Assembly (NCBI RefSeq): GCF_025717555.1
Contig: NZ_JAJIRP010000005.1
Span: forward strand, 124,001 to 188,000
DNA: 64,000 nt
Direction of reading: 5' to 3'
Source of the DNA: Paucibacter sp. B2R-40
Lineage (GTDB): Bacteria > Pseudomonadota > Gammaproteobacteria > Burkholderiales > Burkholderiaceae_C
Position 1 is the stretch's first letter. Each line of letters opens with the position of its first letter. A model generated the notes under the pieces. That model saw nothing but the letters and a program-made list of their open reading frames with translations. It did no database searches and was not told the origin of the DNA. Positions 55,770 to 64,000 of this stretch are shown one piece after another. The position numbers were made by a program, and so were the translations under genes.

Positions 55770-56975
55770 TCAGCGGCTGGCCGCGCTGGCTGCAGTGGCC
55801 GCACTCGCCGCATTCAGCGCGTTCACTGCTTCGCGAGAAATGCCCTGCTTATCGACGTCGATGATTTTCAAGACCTGACCCTCGCCGCGCATCAGCTTGG
55901 CCTGGCCGGCCGTCACCACGCGCTCACCGGCCTTCAAACCTTCCAAGATTTCCACCTTGCCGGGCAAGCGCAGGCCCAATTTAGCCTCGATACGCTGAGC
56001 AGTCGGCGGCGCGCTGCCGTTTTCCAGCAGTTTGATCACATATTGTTTGCCGCCCTGCGGCACCAAGGCCTCCTCGGGCACCAGCAAGGCGTTTTGATGG
56101 ACCGCCAGCAACACCCGCACGCGGGCGAACAGGCCGGAGCGCAGCTCGGGCGTGCCGGCGGGCAACTTGGCCCGCACCAGCAGTGAGCGGCCATTGGCAT
56201 CGAGCTGGGTGTCCAAGGCAGCGATTTGCGCCGTGAAGGCCTTGCCCGGCAGCGCGTCCAGCATCACTTCGACCTGCTGACCCATCTTCAGGCGCGGCAC
56301 AAAGCGTTCGGGCAGGCGGAAGTCCACCCACATCATCGAGGTATCCTCAATGCTGACCAGATCACTGCCGTCCTTGACGTAATCCCCCACATTGACGCTG
56401 CGGATACCCATCTCGCCATCAAATGGCGCGCGCACCTGCATGCGCACCAGTTGAGCCTGGCTCAAGGCCACTTGCGCCTCGGCCACTTGCAAAACCGACT
56501 GCGCCTGTTCGACCGCGCTGGCGCTGACAAAGCCCTGCGCCAGTAACTCGTTATTGCGCTTCAGGCTGGAGCGCGCGATGCTGGCCTGCGCTTGTGACTG
56601 CTGCAGTTGTGCCGCTTGCAAGCTGTCGTCGAGTTGCACCAGCAACTGGCCCTGGCGCACACGTTGACCATCGGTGAAGCCGAGCTTGACGATGCGCCCG
56701 CTGACCTCGGGTTTGAGCAAGGCCGACTGGCGCGCCTTCAAGGTGCCGACGGTTTGTGCATCGTCGGGCAGCAAAACGGACTCGACCGAGCCCACCTCGA
56801 CCGGGATCGGGCCACTGGGCTCCTTGCCAGTCGCAACTCCAGGCGCTTTTGCGGTCGGCTTCGCCTCGACGGTCAACGCCTGAGTCGGCCGGTGCTGCCA
56901 CCAATAAGCAGCGCCACTCAGCCCAACAAGGGCCACGAGGGCCACCACGGTGTGAAATTTTTTATGAACAGTCAT
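55770..56975 (-). CDS. RND efflux pump periplasmic adaptor (membrane fusion protein)
   Basis: The 401-residue adaptor connects permease and outer-membrane channel. It has an N-terminal membrane anchor (VVALVALVGLSGAAYWW), a lipoyl/hairpin region (about 70-200; VSGRIVKLGFTDGQRVRQGQ, then a helical hairpin VLQVAEAQVALSQAQLVRMQ and VRAPFDGEMGIRSV), and a beta-barrel with a membrane-proximal domain. The Ala/Ser-rich tail ends NAASAATAASAASR. The ATG at 56975 is preferred over a GTG at 57014. It is transcribed into the permease gene 10 bases later. No local regulator gene is present. Confidence 0.93.
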   Translation of the reverse strand: MTVHKKFHTVVALVALVGLSGAAYWWQHRPTQALTVEAKPTAKAPGVATGKEPSGPIPVEVGSVESVLLPDDAQTVGTLKARQSALLKPEVSGRIVKLGFTDGQRVRQGQLLVQLDDSLQAAQLQQSQAQASIARSSLKRNNELLAQGFVSASAVEQAQSVLQVAEAQVALSQAQLVRMQVRAPFDGEMGIRSVNVGDYVKDGSDLVSIEDTSMMWVDFRLPERFVPRLKMGQQVEVMLDALPGKAFTAQIAALDTQLDANGRSLLVRAKLPAGTPELRSGLFARVRVLLAVHQNALLVPEEALVPQGGKQYVIKLLENGSAPPTAQRIEAKLGLRLPGKVEILEGLKAGERVVTAGQAKLMRGEGQVLKIIDVDKQGISREAVNALNAASAATAASAASR

Positions 56976-57117
56976 GCGAGTCTCCGGCGCGCACTCTAGC
57001 GGCAGTTTGCGCACCTCGCTGGGCCAAATGGCTCGAAATACGCTTTAAGGGCTGTGAGCGACGAGGCCGGTACGCAGAACGCACAAATTCAGCCCGGACC
57101 CAGCCCGCCCGCAGACT

Positions 57118-57639
57118 TCAGCGTGAAGCCGCGTTGACGCCTTGGTTGGCCAGCGCGTCGGCACGCTCATTGCCGGGGTCGCCCGCATGACCCTTGACCC
57201 AGCGCCATTCAACTTGATGCAGCTTGCGCAAGGCGTCCAGGCGCTGCCAGAGGTCGGCGTTCTTGACCGGCTTGTTGTCGGCCGTCTTCCAGCCACGTCG
57301 CTGCCAGCCGGCTATCCATTCGGTCATGCCCTTGCGCACATATTCGCTGTCGGTGAAGACGGTGATGTCGCAGGTCCGCTTCAGCGAGGCCAGGGCCTCG
57401 ATCACGGCCGTCAGCTCCATGCGGTTATTGGTGGTGTTGGCCTCGCCGCCGAACATTTCCTTCTCATGCCCACCGGCACTCAACCAGGCGCCCCAGCCGC
57501 CGCGACCCGGGTTGCCCTTGCAGGCGCCGTCGGTATAGATGACGACCACCGGTCTGGCGATCTTTGCTGCCGGTGCTGCCGGTGCTGCCGGTGCTGCCGG
57601 ACTGGCCGAGCTAGGGGAAGGAGTCACTGCTTGATTCAT
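57118..57639 (-). CDS. rnhA: Ribonuclease HI
   Basis: RNase HI cleaves the RNA strand of RNA-DNA hybrids. The 173-residue protein has the catalytic carboxylates Asp37 ([12 protein letters not shown]), Glu75 (NNRMELTAV), Asp97 (FTDSEY) and Asp161 (NERADALA), plus His151. An Ala/Pro-rich N-terminal extension of about 27 residues includes four 9-base repeats (57566-57601) coding A-A-P units, not found in E. coli RnhA. The ATG at 57639 overlaps the upstream methyltransferase stop by 4 bases. dnaQ does not follow, unlike in E. coli. Confidence 0.96.
   Translation of the reverse strand: MNQAVTPSPSSASPAAPAAPAAPAAKIARPVVVIYTDGACKGNPGRGGWGAWLSAGGHEKEMFGGEANTTNNRMELTAVIEALASLKRTCDITVFTDSEYVRKGMTEWIAGWQRRGWKTADNKPVKNADLWQRLDALRKLHQVEWRWVKGHAGDPGNERADALANQGVNAASR
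57566..57601. repeat. Tandem 9-base repeat inside rnhA
   Basis: Four copies of GCTGCCGGT (the last ends in GGA) encode an A-A-P tandem in the N-terminal tail of RNase HI. Being a multiple of three, copy-number changes would alter length without breaking the frame. Confidence 0.8.
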
Positions 57640-58421
57640 GGACCTTGTTCTTTATGTTGTTGCTGCACCGCGACCGCCGGTGCAGCGCTACGCCGAGCGC
57701 TGCGCTTGCGCTCAAGCCCGATCAAGCGCATGCCGTGCACGCGCTTGACCGCTTTGATGAAATACACCGCCCCCAGCACCGGCCACCAGCGCGCGCCGAT
57801 AGGTTCGACCCAGTCCCAGCGCTGCAGCCAAGCGGCCGAGCGCAGTGGCGGGCAGTAACAACCGAATTGCGCGGCCTCGACCTCGAAACTGAGTAATCGC
57901 AACCAATCACGCAAGCGCCAGTAGCCGATGAAATCACCGTCTTGTGGCAGATACAGGCGGGGGCCGCCCGGCAGCACTTGGCCGAGATTTTGCCTGAGTC
58001 CCCACAGACTGGCCGGATTGAGCCCCAAAATTACCAAGCGCCCTTCCGGCCGCAAGACCCGCTCCACCTCGCGCAGCGTTTGGTGCGGATCAGGCGCCAA
58101 CTCCAGCGCGTGCGGCAGGACCACCAGGTCCAGGCTATTGCTTTCAAACGGCAGGCTGTCAAACTCGCAGTGCAGCGCCACGCCAGGTGCGCTCAAAGCC
58201 GTGGACTGCATCTGTTCGGGATGCTGCAGCGCCAGCCAGCGGTGCGGCATGCGGTTGCTGCGCAGCCCCGGCAATTCGGGCAGGCCGAGTTGCAGCGCGT
58301 GAAAGCCGAACAGATCCACCACGGCCGCATCCATTTGGGCCTGCTCCCAGGCCAGCAAATAGCGCCCGGGTGGGGTCTGGAGCCATGCGGCCAACTCTAT
58401 AATCGCGGCTTCACCGGCCAT
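57636..58421 (-). CDS. yafS: YafS-like SAM-dependent methyltransferase
   Basis: The 261-residue protein belongs to the class I methyltransferase family seen between gloB and rnhA in E. coli and many proteobacteria (YafS). Core motifs: the SAM strand area near [29 protein letters not shown] (post-motif I to IV) and [21 protein letters not shown]. The canonical GxGxG motif I is weak, so cofactor use is inferred from the family. Substrate unknown. The start at 58421 (ATG) and the coding start of gloB are close, with 38 bases between; a TATAAT hexamer for gloB (58398-58403) falls inside its coding region. Confidence 0.82.
   Translation of the reverse strand: MAGEAAIIELAAWLQTPPGRYLLAWEQAQMDAAVVDLFGFHALQLGLPELPGLRSNRMPHRWLALQHPEQMQSTALSAPGVALHCEFDSLPFESNSLDLVVLPHALELAPDPHQTLREVERVLRPEGRLVILGLNPASLWGLRQNLGQVLPGGPRLYLPQDGDFIGYWRLRDWLRLLSFEVEAAQFGCYCPPLRSAAWLQRWDWVEPIGARWWPVLGAVYFIKAVKRVHGMRLIGLERKRSARRSAAPAVAVQQQHKEQGP
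58398..58403 (+). promoter_or_regulatory. TATAAT, possible -10 box of gloB
   Basis: A perfect TATAAT at 58398-58403 lies 57 bases before the gloB ATG (58460), inside the first codons of the divergent methyltransferase gene. A convincing -35 is not seen. Confidence 0.35.
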
Positions 58422-58459
58422 GGACGTGAATGAGTGAAAACAGATCTGGGTTTGACTGC

Positions 58460-59242
58460 ATGAAACTTGAGGCCATCGCTGCCTTTGCGGACAACTACAT
58501 CTGGATGCTTCACGATGGAGCCGAAGCTCTCGTGGTCGACCCGGGTGACGCCCTCCCGGTACTGGACGCCTTGGCGGCGCGCTCGCTGCGTCTGACTGGC
58601 ATTCTAGTGACGCATCACCACGGCGACCATGTCGGGGGTCTGGCCGCTTTGCTGCCGCATCTGGACGGACCAGTGTTCGGCCCAGCGCATGAACAAATGC
58701 CGGTTGCCATAACGCCCTGCCAGGATGGCGACAGCTTCAGTCTTTTGGGCCAGCAATTTCGCGTCATCGACGTGCCCGGCCATACCGCCGGCCATATTGC
58801 CTTCTATCTTGAACAAGCCAGCGACGCGGCGACGCCGCTGCTGTTTTGCGGCGACACCTTGTTTTCAGGCGGCTGCGGGCGCTTGTTCGAGGGCACGCCG
58901 GCGCAGATGTTTGCTTCTTTGCAAACGCTCGCCGGCCTGCCCGGCGCGACACGCGTCTGTTGCACGCACGAGTACACACTGGCCAATCTGCGCTTCGCAC
59001 GCACGGTCGAGCCGGACAACCCAGAGCTGGCGAACTACCAGCATTGGTGCGAACAGCGCCGCCGTGATGACCTGCCCACCCTGCCCTCCAACTTGGGCCT
59101 GGAATTGCAGATCAACCCCTTTTTGCGCTGCAGGGAGCCGGCCGTGACGGCGGCCGCGCGTGCTTTCGCTGGCGACAGCCAGATCAATGACCCGGTCGCA
59201 GTGTTCACCCAATTGCGCCGATGGAAGAACGACTACCGATGA
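58460..59242 (+). CDS. gloB: Hydroxyacylglutathione hydrolase (glyoxalase II)
   Basis: GloB hydrolyses S-lactoylglutathione to lactate and glutathione, detoxifying methylglyoxal. The 260-residue metallo-beta-lactamase-fold enzyme has the THHHGDH motif (His52, His54, Asp56, His57), VPGHTAGHIAFY, FCGDTLFSGGCGRLFEG and CTHEYTLAN for the binuclear metal site. The C-terminus ends TQLRRWKNDYR. The ATG at 58460 matches MKLEAIAAFADNYIW of homologues; ATG at 58430 would add 10 residues. The TGA stop overlaps the mltD ATG by 4 bases. Confidence 0.96.
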   Translation: MKLEAIAAFADNYIWMLHDGAEALVVDPGDALPVLDALAARSLRLTGILVTHHHGDHVGGLAALLPHLDGPVFGPAHEQMPVAITPCQDGDSFSLLGQQFRVIDVPGHTAGHIAFYLEQASDAATPLLFCGDTLFSGGCGRLFEGTPAQMFASLQTLAGLPGATRVCCTHEYTLANLRFARTVEPDNPELANYQHWCEQRRRDDLPTLPSNLGLELQINPFLRCREPAVTAAARAFAGDSQINDPVAVFTQLRRWKNDYR

Positions 59243-60912
59243 TAAAAATCCAAATGCCTTCGCTGCTCGAGCGGGTGATGCCCAGAACCGTCGCGCTGCT
59301 CGTCGCCAGCCTGCTGGGCGCCTGCGCCAGCACCACGCCGCAGCAGGACCTGAGCCCCGGCACTGATCGCAATAGCCTGCCGAGAAATTGGGCCCAGGGT
59401 CCGAACCATGCCGCTGCAACTGCACCTGCATCTGGGTTCGCAGACGCTGCCAATCCCGCTGAGAAAGCCCATCCGCTGCTGCAGGACAGTCTGCAACCGG
59501 GTGTCGCCATCGATCTGAATGAGGCCCGCGCCTCGGCGGACTTGTGGGTGCGCCTGCGCAGCGGCTTCGCCATGCCCGAACTCGACAACGACGGCGTGCG
59601 CCGCGCCGAAGTCTGGTACAGCAGCAGGCCCGACTATGTGCAGCGCATGACCGAGCGTGGCGGCCGCTACCTCTATCACGTCATTGAAGAGGTCGAGAAG
59701 CGCGGCATGCCGACCGAACTGGCGCTGCTGCCCTTTGTCGAGAGTGCTTTCAACCCGCAGGCAATGTCGACCGCCAAGGCCTCGGGCATGTGGCAGTTCG
59801 TGCCGGCCACGGGCCGGGATTTCGCCTTGAAGCAAAACATCTTCCGCGATGACAGGCGCGATGTGCTCGCCTCCACCCGCGCCGCGCTCGACTATTTGGA
59901 GCGCTTGAACAAGATGTTCGGCGGCGACTGGCAACTCGCTTTGGCGGCCTATAACTGGGGCCAGGGCAATGTGCAAAAAGCCATCAACCGCAATAAGTCA
60001 GCCGGCCTGCAGACCGACTATGACAACCTGAAAATACCGGACGAAACGCGCTACTACCTGCCCAAGCTGCAGGCGGTCAAGAACATCGTGTTGGCGCCGC
60101 AGAAATTCGGCCTGAGCCTGCCGGCCATGTCCAACCACCCCTACTTCCTGAGCGTGACGCTGGACCGCGACATCGACGTCGATCTCGCGGCGCGTCTGGC
60201 CGGCATGAAGGTTGATGAGTTCAAGCAATTCAATCCGCAGATGAACAAGCCGGTGATGCTGGCGGCGGGTAGCAACCAGATGCTGCTGCCCTATGACAAT
60301 GCCAAGTCCTTTGCCGACGGTTTGGCCGCGCACCGCGGCCCATTGGCGAGCTGGACCGCCTGGACCGTCACACAGACCATGAGCCCGGCCACTGCGGCCA
60401 AGCAAGTCGGCATGGACGAGGCACTGCTGCGCGAGATCAATATGATTCCGCCGCGCATGTTGGTCAAACAAGGCTCGACGCTGCTGGTGCCGCGTGCCGC
60501 TCACCGCATCGAGGATGTGTCCGAGCATATGGCCGAAAACGCTTCGATTAACTTGGCCGCCGACACGCCGCCGCTGCGCCGCGTCAGTTACAAGGCCGGC
60601 AAGGGCGATACAGTGGAGAGCATGGCGAGCCGTTACCGCGTTAGCTCAGCGCAAGTGGCCGAATGGAACAAGGTCAGCGTCAAATCCAGCTTCAAGCCCG
60701 GCCAGACCGTGGTGATGTACCAGGCCTTCGCGACCAAGCGGCTGGCGATGGCCAAGCAAAGCAATGCTGCAGGCAAACCGGCCACCGCCGCCAAGGCAAC
60801 ACCCAACGGCAAGGCCAACAGCAAACCCAACGGCACGCGCACGGTGGCGGCCAAGTCAGGCGGTGGTGGCTTGACATCCGGCACAGCGGTGCATCAGATG
60901 AGCAAACGCTGA
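59239..60912 (+). CDS. mltD: Membrane-bound lytic murein transglycosylase D
   Basis: MltD cleaves peptidoglycan glycan strands to form 1,6-anhydro ends. The 557-residue lipoprotein has a lipobox LLGAC, a SLT domain with catalytic Glu168 (LLPFVESAFNPQAM, followed by SGMWQFVPATGRDF), and at least one C-terminal LysM domain (about 440-485; VSYKAGKGDTVESMASRYRV). A Lys/Ala/Gly-rich tail follows. The ATG at 59239 gives a 4-base overlap with gloB; ATG at 59221 would add six residues. gloB and mltD neighbour each other in E. coli too. Confidence 0.93.
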   Translation: MIKIQMPSLLERVMPRTVALLVASLLGACASTTPQQDLSPGTDRNSLPRNWAQGPNHAAATAPASGFADAANPAEKAHPLLQDSLQPGVAIDLNEARASADLWVRLRSGFAMPELDNDGVRRAEVWYSSRPDYVQRMTERGGRYLYHVIEEVEKRGMPTELALLPFVESAFNPQAMSTAKASGMWQFVPATGRDFALKQNIFRDDRRDVLASTRAALDYLERLNKMFGGDWQLALAAYNWGQGNVQKAINRNKSAGLQTDYDNLKIPDETRYYLPKLQAVKNIVLAPQKFGLSLPAMSNHPYFLSVTLDRDIDVDLAARLAGMKVDEFKQFNPQMNKPVMLAAGSNQMLLPYDNAKSFADGLAAHRGPLASWTAWTVTQTMSPATAAKQVGMDEALLREINMIPPRMLVKQGSTLLVPRAAHRIEDVSEHMAENASINLAADTPPLRRVSYKAGKGDTVESMASRYRVSSAQVAEWNKVSVKSSFKPGQTVVMYQAFATKRLAMAKQSNAAGKPATAAKATPNGKANSKPNGTRTVAAKSGGGGLTSGTAVHQMSKR

Positions 60913-60980
60913 TTGCTGTTAAGCACGCCCCCGAGGGAGAACAAGCAAACTTGGGGCGGCCGGCGTTTACCTTTGAATGC

Positions 60981-61376
60981 CTAAGGGGCAATGAAAAACA
61001 GCGCCGCGCTGCAGATCACACCGATTGTCCAGATGCCCGAGCGCAAATTGGCCAAATCGGCCAGATAGGCGGCAATATAGGCTACGCGAGCCGCGATAAA
61101 GCTGAGCGCCAAGGCATCCACCAAGCCTTGGGACGCATGCATCTGCTGCGCCACCAAGACGCCCGCAATGAACAGCGGCAAGGCCTCAAAACTGTTCGCT
61201 TGAGCAGCATTGGCGCGCGCCTTGCGGCCGGTCAAATGTGCGAGCCAGGCGCGCGGATCGTGGTTGTCGTAACCCCCTTCGCGACGCGGCCGGCCAAAGC
61301 TGCCCGACTTGGCCAGTCCGGCACAAACAATCGGCAAGGCGCAAGCCACCAGAATGCAGTAATTGGCAATCGTCAT
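60981..61376 (-). CDS. MAPEG-family inner-membrane protein
   Basis: The 131-residue protein has four membrane helices and the MAPEG pattern: N-terminal helix ANYCILVACALPIVCAGLAK, NSFEALPLFIAGVLVAQQM (the FExxP-type motif), AARVAYIAAYLADLANLRSG and a final hydrophobic stretch. Prokaryotic MAPEG proteins are of unknown physiological role, with some glutathione-transferase or peroxidase relatives. Convergent with mltD (68 bases, no terminator seen). The ATG at 61376 is followed upstream by recR on the same strand. Confidence 0.88.
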   Translation of the reverse strand: MTIANYCILVACALPIVCAGLAKSGSFGRPRREGGYDNHDPRAWLAHLTGRKARANAAQANSFEALPLFIAGVLVAQQMHASQGLVDALALSFIAARVAYIAAYLADLANLRSGIWTIGVICSAALFFIAP

Positions 61377-61413
61377 CGCGAATCCTCGGTGTTAGAACGA
61401 ATCAAACGGCAGC

Positions 61414-61995
61414 TCAGCGCCGGTCAACCAAAGCATGGGCAATCGTGCCCAAATCAACATATTCGAGCTCACTGCCGACCGGCACGCCGCGCGCCAAGCG
61501 GGTGGCGCGGATGCCGCGCGAGCGCAAAGCCTCGGCCAAGACATGCGCCGTCGCCTCACCTTCGGCCGTGAAGCTGCAAGCGAGTATCACTTCCGCCACG
61601 CCGGTTTCGGCCGCACGCAAGAGCAATTCGGCCGCGCCAATCTGAGCTACCCCGACGCCGTCCAGCGGGCTGACCCGCCCGAGTAGCACAAAGTAATAGC
61701 CCCGGTAGGAGTTGGTGCGCTCAAGCGCCGCCTGATCGGCCGGCGACTCGACCACGCACAGCAGCGCCGGATCGCGACTGACATCGGCGCAAATATTGCA
61801 AATCTCCGTCTCGCTGAAGGTGTGGCAGCGCCGGCAATGGCCGATCTGCTCGGCCGCCGCACGCAGAGCCAGCGACAAACGCGCGGCGCCATCCCGGTCA
61901 TGCTGCAAGAGGTGATACGCCATGCGCTGGGCCGACTTCTGGCCCACGCCAGGCAGGCGCTTGAGCGCCTCGATCAGGGTTTCGAGTGCAGTCAC
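61414..61995 (-). CDS. recR: Recombination mediator RecR
   Basis: RecR works with RecO and RecF to load RecA on gaps. The 193-residue protein has the helix-hairpin-helix [18 protein letters not shown], the four-Cys zinc finger [16 protein letters not shown], and the Toprim domain ([15 protein letters not shown] then [12 protein letters not shown]). The GTG at 61995 is preferred over a TTG one codon upstream. It follows ybaB by 14 bases, in the usual dnaX-ybaB-recR order. Confidence 0.95.
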   Translation of the reverse strand: MTALETLIEALKRLPGVGQKSAQRMAYHLLQHDRDGAARLSLALRAAAEQIGHCRRCHTFSETEICNICADVSRDPALLCVVESPADQAALERTNSYRGYYFVLLGRVSPLDGVGVAQIGAAELLLRAAETGVAEVILACSFTAEGEATAHVLAEALRSRGIRATRLARGVPVGSELEYVDLGTIAHALVDRR

Positions 61996-62009
61996 CAATC
62001 AGGTCAGAC

Positions 62010-62336
62010 TTAGAACGGGAACTTCATGCCGGGCGGCATCGGCATACCGGCGGTCAACTTGCCCATCTTTTGCGAGCTGACTTCTTCGGCGCGGCGCACC
62101 GCGTCATTGAAGGCCGCGGCGACCAGATCTTCCAGCATGTCTTTGTCGTCCGCCAGCAAGCTGGGGTCGATGGTGACGCGTTTGACGTCGTTTTTACAGG
62201 TCATCACGACCTTGACCAAGCCGGCACCCGATTGCCCCTCGACCTCGACCAGCGCCAGTTCATCCTGCGCCTTCTTCATATTGTCTTGCATCGCCTGAGC
62301 TTGTTTCATCAGACCTGCGAGTTGACCCTTCATCAT
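62010..62336 (-). CDS. ybaB: YbaB/EbfC-family nucleoid-associated protein
   Basis: The 108-residue protein binds DNA as a dimer (family EbfC). It has [26 protein letters not shown] coiled helix, [21 protein letters not shown] core, and the Met/Pro-rich tail [12 protein letters not shown]. The ATG at 62336 (MMKGQ) lies 30 bases after the dnaX stop. Overlapping roles with RecR at stalled forks have been proposed for the operon. Confidence 0.95.
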   Translation of the reverse strand: MMKGQLAGLMKQAQAMQDNMKKAQDELALVEVEGQSGAGLVKVVMTCKNDVKRVTIDPSLLADDKDMLEDLVAAAFNDAVRRAEEVSSQKMGKLTAGMPMPPGMKFPF

Positions 62337-62366
62337 CTTCGTACTCCTTTAATTTCCAAAATAGAT

Positions 62367-64000
62367 TCAGTGAGACCGGATCGAACCCGGCACGATGCGT
62401 GCCGTTCTGAACTGGGCCAGTAATTGTTGTGCCAGCGGGTCTTGGACCACGATCTGCTCGACCGCGCGCTGCCGCGCCTGCACCTGGGCAGCGTCGCGCA
62501 GGGCCGGCGAATCATTCGCTACACCCGCTTCCAATTCGATCAGCACTGGACGCTGCAAAAATGCCGCCAGCGCCGCCTGCAATTTGTCCTTGAGCGCAGG
62601 CTGACGCAACGATTCACGCTCGACGCGCAAGCGCCAGAGCAGCACGTCGCCCTGCTCCTCCACAGCCACGCATTCCGACCTGACCGCCAGTTCCCGCGTC
62701 AGCGCCAGCAAACCCATTGGCCGGATCTGCTCGGCCCAGCGCTCACCCAGGGCGGTCGGCTGCAAGGCCACATCGGCACCGGCGGTCGAGGCATAGGCTT
62801 GACCCTGTGCGGACTGGCCTTGTGCAAGCGAGTCATCCGAATCTGCTTCGGTCTGGTCGAAATACGGCTCATCCTGGGCGAAGCTTTCAAGGCCTGCTCC
62901 GCCTTCATCGTCTGCGGGCGGCGCATCCATCCAGGGCGGCATTTCATCGCCGCTGGACTTGCTTGACTTGGCCGGCGCTGGCGCCACTGCGGGTTCAGGC
63001 TTGGCCTCGACCGCCCGGGGGCGCAGCCGGGCGCTATGGCCGCCGGCGGCGGGCTCGCGCGGCTGCGGCGCTGGGGTGGCCACTGGCGCCATCACAGGCG
63101 TCATCACGGGCGCCAGCACAGGTGCAATCACGGGCGCAATCACGGGCACCTTGACGGTCGCTATGACGGGCTTATCCACGGGCGCAGCGAGCACGCTTGG
63201 CGCTGCAGGCTCGGCTGCGACATGCTCCACCGCGAGAGCTGGCTCAGCCGCCCGCACCGGCGCACGCATGGTCGCTTGAGCAACTTGCGGCCGCAGCAAG
63301 GGCGCGCTGGACGCTGCCGCCTGTGCTTTGGGCTTACTCGGCTGCGCGCCAGCCGCCGCAAGCGGCCTGAAGCTCAACATCCGCAGCAAGACCATCAAAA
63401 GCCCCGCATATTCATCCGGCGCCAAGGCCAACTCTTGGCGGCCATGCAAAGCCATGCTGTACATCAGCTGAATTTCATCGGCAGGCAACAGCGTGGCCAA
63501 ACGCTCGGCTTCAGCGGTATCCGGGTCTTGATCGTCCAAGGCGCCCGGTGCGGCTTGTGCCACCGCCATCTGCTGCAACAGACCGGCCAAATCCTCCAGC
63601 GTGCCGGCGGCCGAAAGCCCCAGGCTGCGCAAACCATCGGCCTGTGCCACCACCTCGGCGCCATTGGACGCGATCAAAGCATCCAGGATCGCGATCACAT
63701 GGCCGCGGTCCACGCTGCCCAGCATCTGCCGAACACCTTCTTCGACCAGACTGCCAGCGCCAAACGCGATCGCCTGATCGGCCAAGGACAGCGCATCTCG
63801 CATCGAGCCACGCGCCGAGCGACTCAAGAGCCGCAAAGCACCTGCGTCGGCCGGCACGTTTTCGGCCTGCAGCACTTGGCGCAAATGGCTCAACACAGTT
63901 TGCGGTGCCATCGGGCGCAGATTGAACTGCAGGCAGCGCGACAAGACGGTGACCGGCACTTTTTGCGGATCGGTCGTGGCCAAGACAAACTTCAAGTAGT
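62367..64000 (-). CDS. dnaX: DNA polymerase III tau/gamma subunit, 3' part (5' end beyond window)
   Basis: DnaX is the clamp-loader subunit that also links polymerase to helicase. 544 residues are visible; the coding frame runs off the right edge, so the N-terminal Walker A is not in view. Seen first is YLKFVLATTDPQKVPVTVLSRC (sensor 1 region), then LSRSARGSMRDALSLADQAI (sensor 2). From about residue 210 of the visible part an Ala/Pro/Val-rich linker contains VIAP/VMAP repeats (63072-63180). The C-terminal tau domain follows. The gene is the head of dnaX-ybaB-recR. Confidence 0.94.
   Translation of the reverse strand, partial: YLKFVLATTDPQKVPVTVLSRCLQFNLRPMAPQTVLSHLRQVLQAENVPADAGALRLLSRSARGSMRDALSLADQAIAFGAGSLVEEGVRQMLGSVDRGHVIAILDALIASNGAEVVAQADGLRSLGLSAAGTLEDLAGLLQQMAVAQAAPGALDDQDPDTAEAERLATLLPADEIQLMYSMALHGRQELALAPDEYAGLLMVLLRMLSFRPLAAAGAQPSKPKAQAAASSAPLLRPQVAQATMRAPVRAAEPALAVEHVAAEPAAPSVLAAPVDKPVIATVKVPVIAPVIAPVLAPVMTPVMAPVATPAPQPREPAAGGHSARLRPRAVEAKPEPAVAPAPAKSSKSSGDEMPPWMDAPPADDEGGAGLESFAQDEPYFDQTEADSDDSLAQGQSAQGQAYASTAGADVALQPTALGERWAEQIRPMGLLALTRELAVRSECVAVEEQGDVLLWRLRVERESLRQPALKDKLQAALAAFLQRPVLIELEAGVANDSPALRDAAQVQARQRAVEQIVVQDPLAQQLLAQFRTARIVPGSIRSH
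63072..63180. repeat. Degenerate in-frame repeat in the dnaX linker
   Basis: Several 12- and 15-base units resembling ATCACGGGCGC encode V-I-A-P, V-L-A-P and V-M-T-P blocks. They make the linker of tau between the clamp-loader part and the C-terminal domain. Confidence 0.75.

Noticed and set aside
60926-60960. Possible terminator between mltD and the MAPEG gene (CGCCCC...GGGGCG)
   Set aside because: The loop is about 20 bases and no T-run follows; not a convincing terminator.

Overview
The window looks like a chromosomal segment of a high-GC betaproteobacterium, most likely order Burkholderiales near the Roseateles/Paucibacter/Rubrivivax/Leptothrix group. This is an inference from protein sequence and gene order. 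It rests on hemCDXY close to ppc and argH, spoT convergent with greB, dnaX-ybaB-recR, mltD-gloB-yafS-rnhA, and PEP-CTERM surface proteins. About 53 protein genes and two tRNA genes are supported. There is no phage, insertion sequence, rRNA or CRISPR array. Coding density is very high, and only one gene-free stretch exceeds 300 bases (24489-25081).

Layout. 1-2500: the end of spoT, greB, a family III CoA-transferase/racemase, and two identical tRNA-Arg(ACG) genes, each with its own promoter and terminator. 2560-9040 (minus): a six-gene run that starts with a BaeSR-like two-component system and continues into hemC-hemD-hemX-hemY, the uroporphyrinogen branch of haem synthesis. 9185-20915: a di-haem peroxidase-like lipoprotein, ppc, an unknown Cys-containing protein, and a signalling cluster made of a YjfB motility protein, a receiver-TPR protein, a short kinase and an AlgZ/AlgR-type pair divergent from argH.

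21123-25579: an exported unknown protein, then a two-gene unit encoding a secreted dockerin protein and a PEP-CTERM cohesin-like protein, a 593-base gap with two G/C palindromes, and a bacteriohemerythrin. 25640-31564: DNA polymerase IV, a TPR histidine kinase, a DUF454 membrane protein, an FMN L-lactate dehydrogenase and an exported unknown protein. 31765-39329: a discoidin-like PEP-CTERM protein, a membrane Ser/Thr kinase divergent from an unusual ECF-like sigma factor, a YfcC transporter and a secreted metzincin protease.

39483-52658 (mostly minus): fatty acid beta-oxidation genes (multifunctional protein, thiolase, acyl-CoA dehydrogenase), methionine aminopeptidase coupled to a ParD-like gene, a POT peptide transporter, a fused CoA-transferase, an S46 dipeptidyl peptidase, two small unknown genes and dcd. 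52700-56975: an RND efflux pump (inner-membrane permease and adaptor, no outer-membrane gene). 57118-64000: rnhA, yafS-like methyltransferase, gloB, mltD, a MAPEG protein, recR, ybaB and the 3' part of dnaX.

Working together: the secreted protease, S46 peptidase, POT and YfcC transporters, beta-oxidation genes and lactate dehydrogenase suggest a heterotroph that uses peptides, fatty acids and organic acids. The most interesting candidate system is the adjacent dockerin/cohesin-PEP-CTERM pair, which could form a minimal cell-surface docking apparatus. Second is the kinase plus an ECF sigma factor that lacks the usual acidic residues in region 2.
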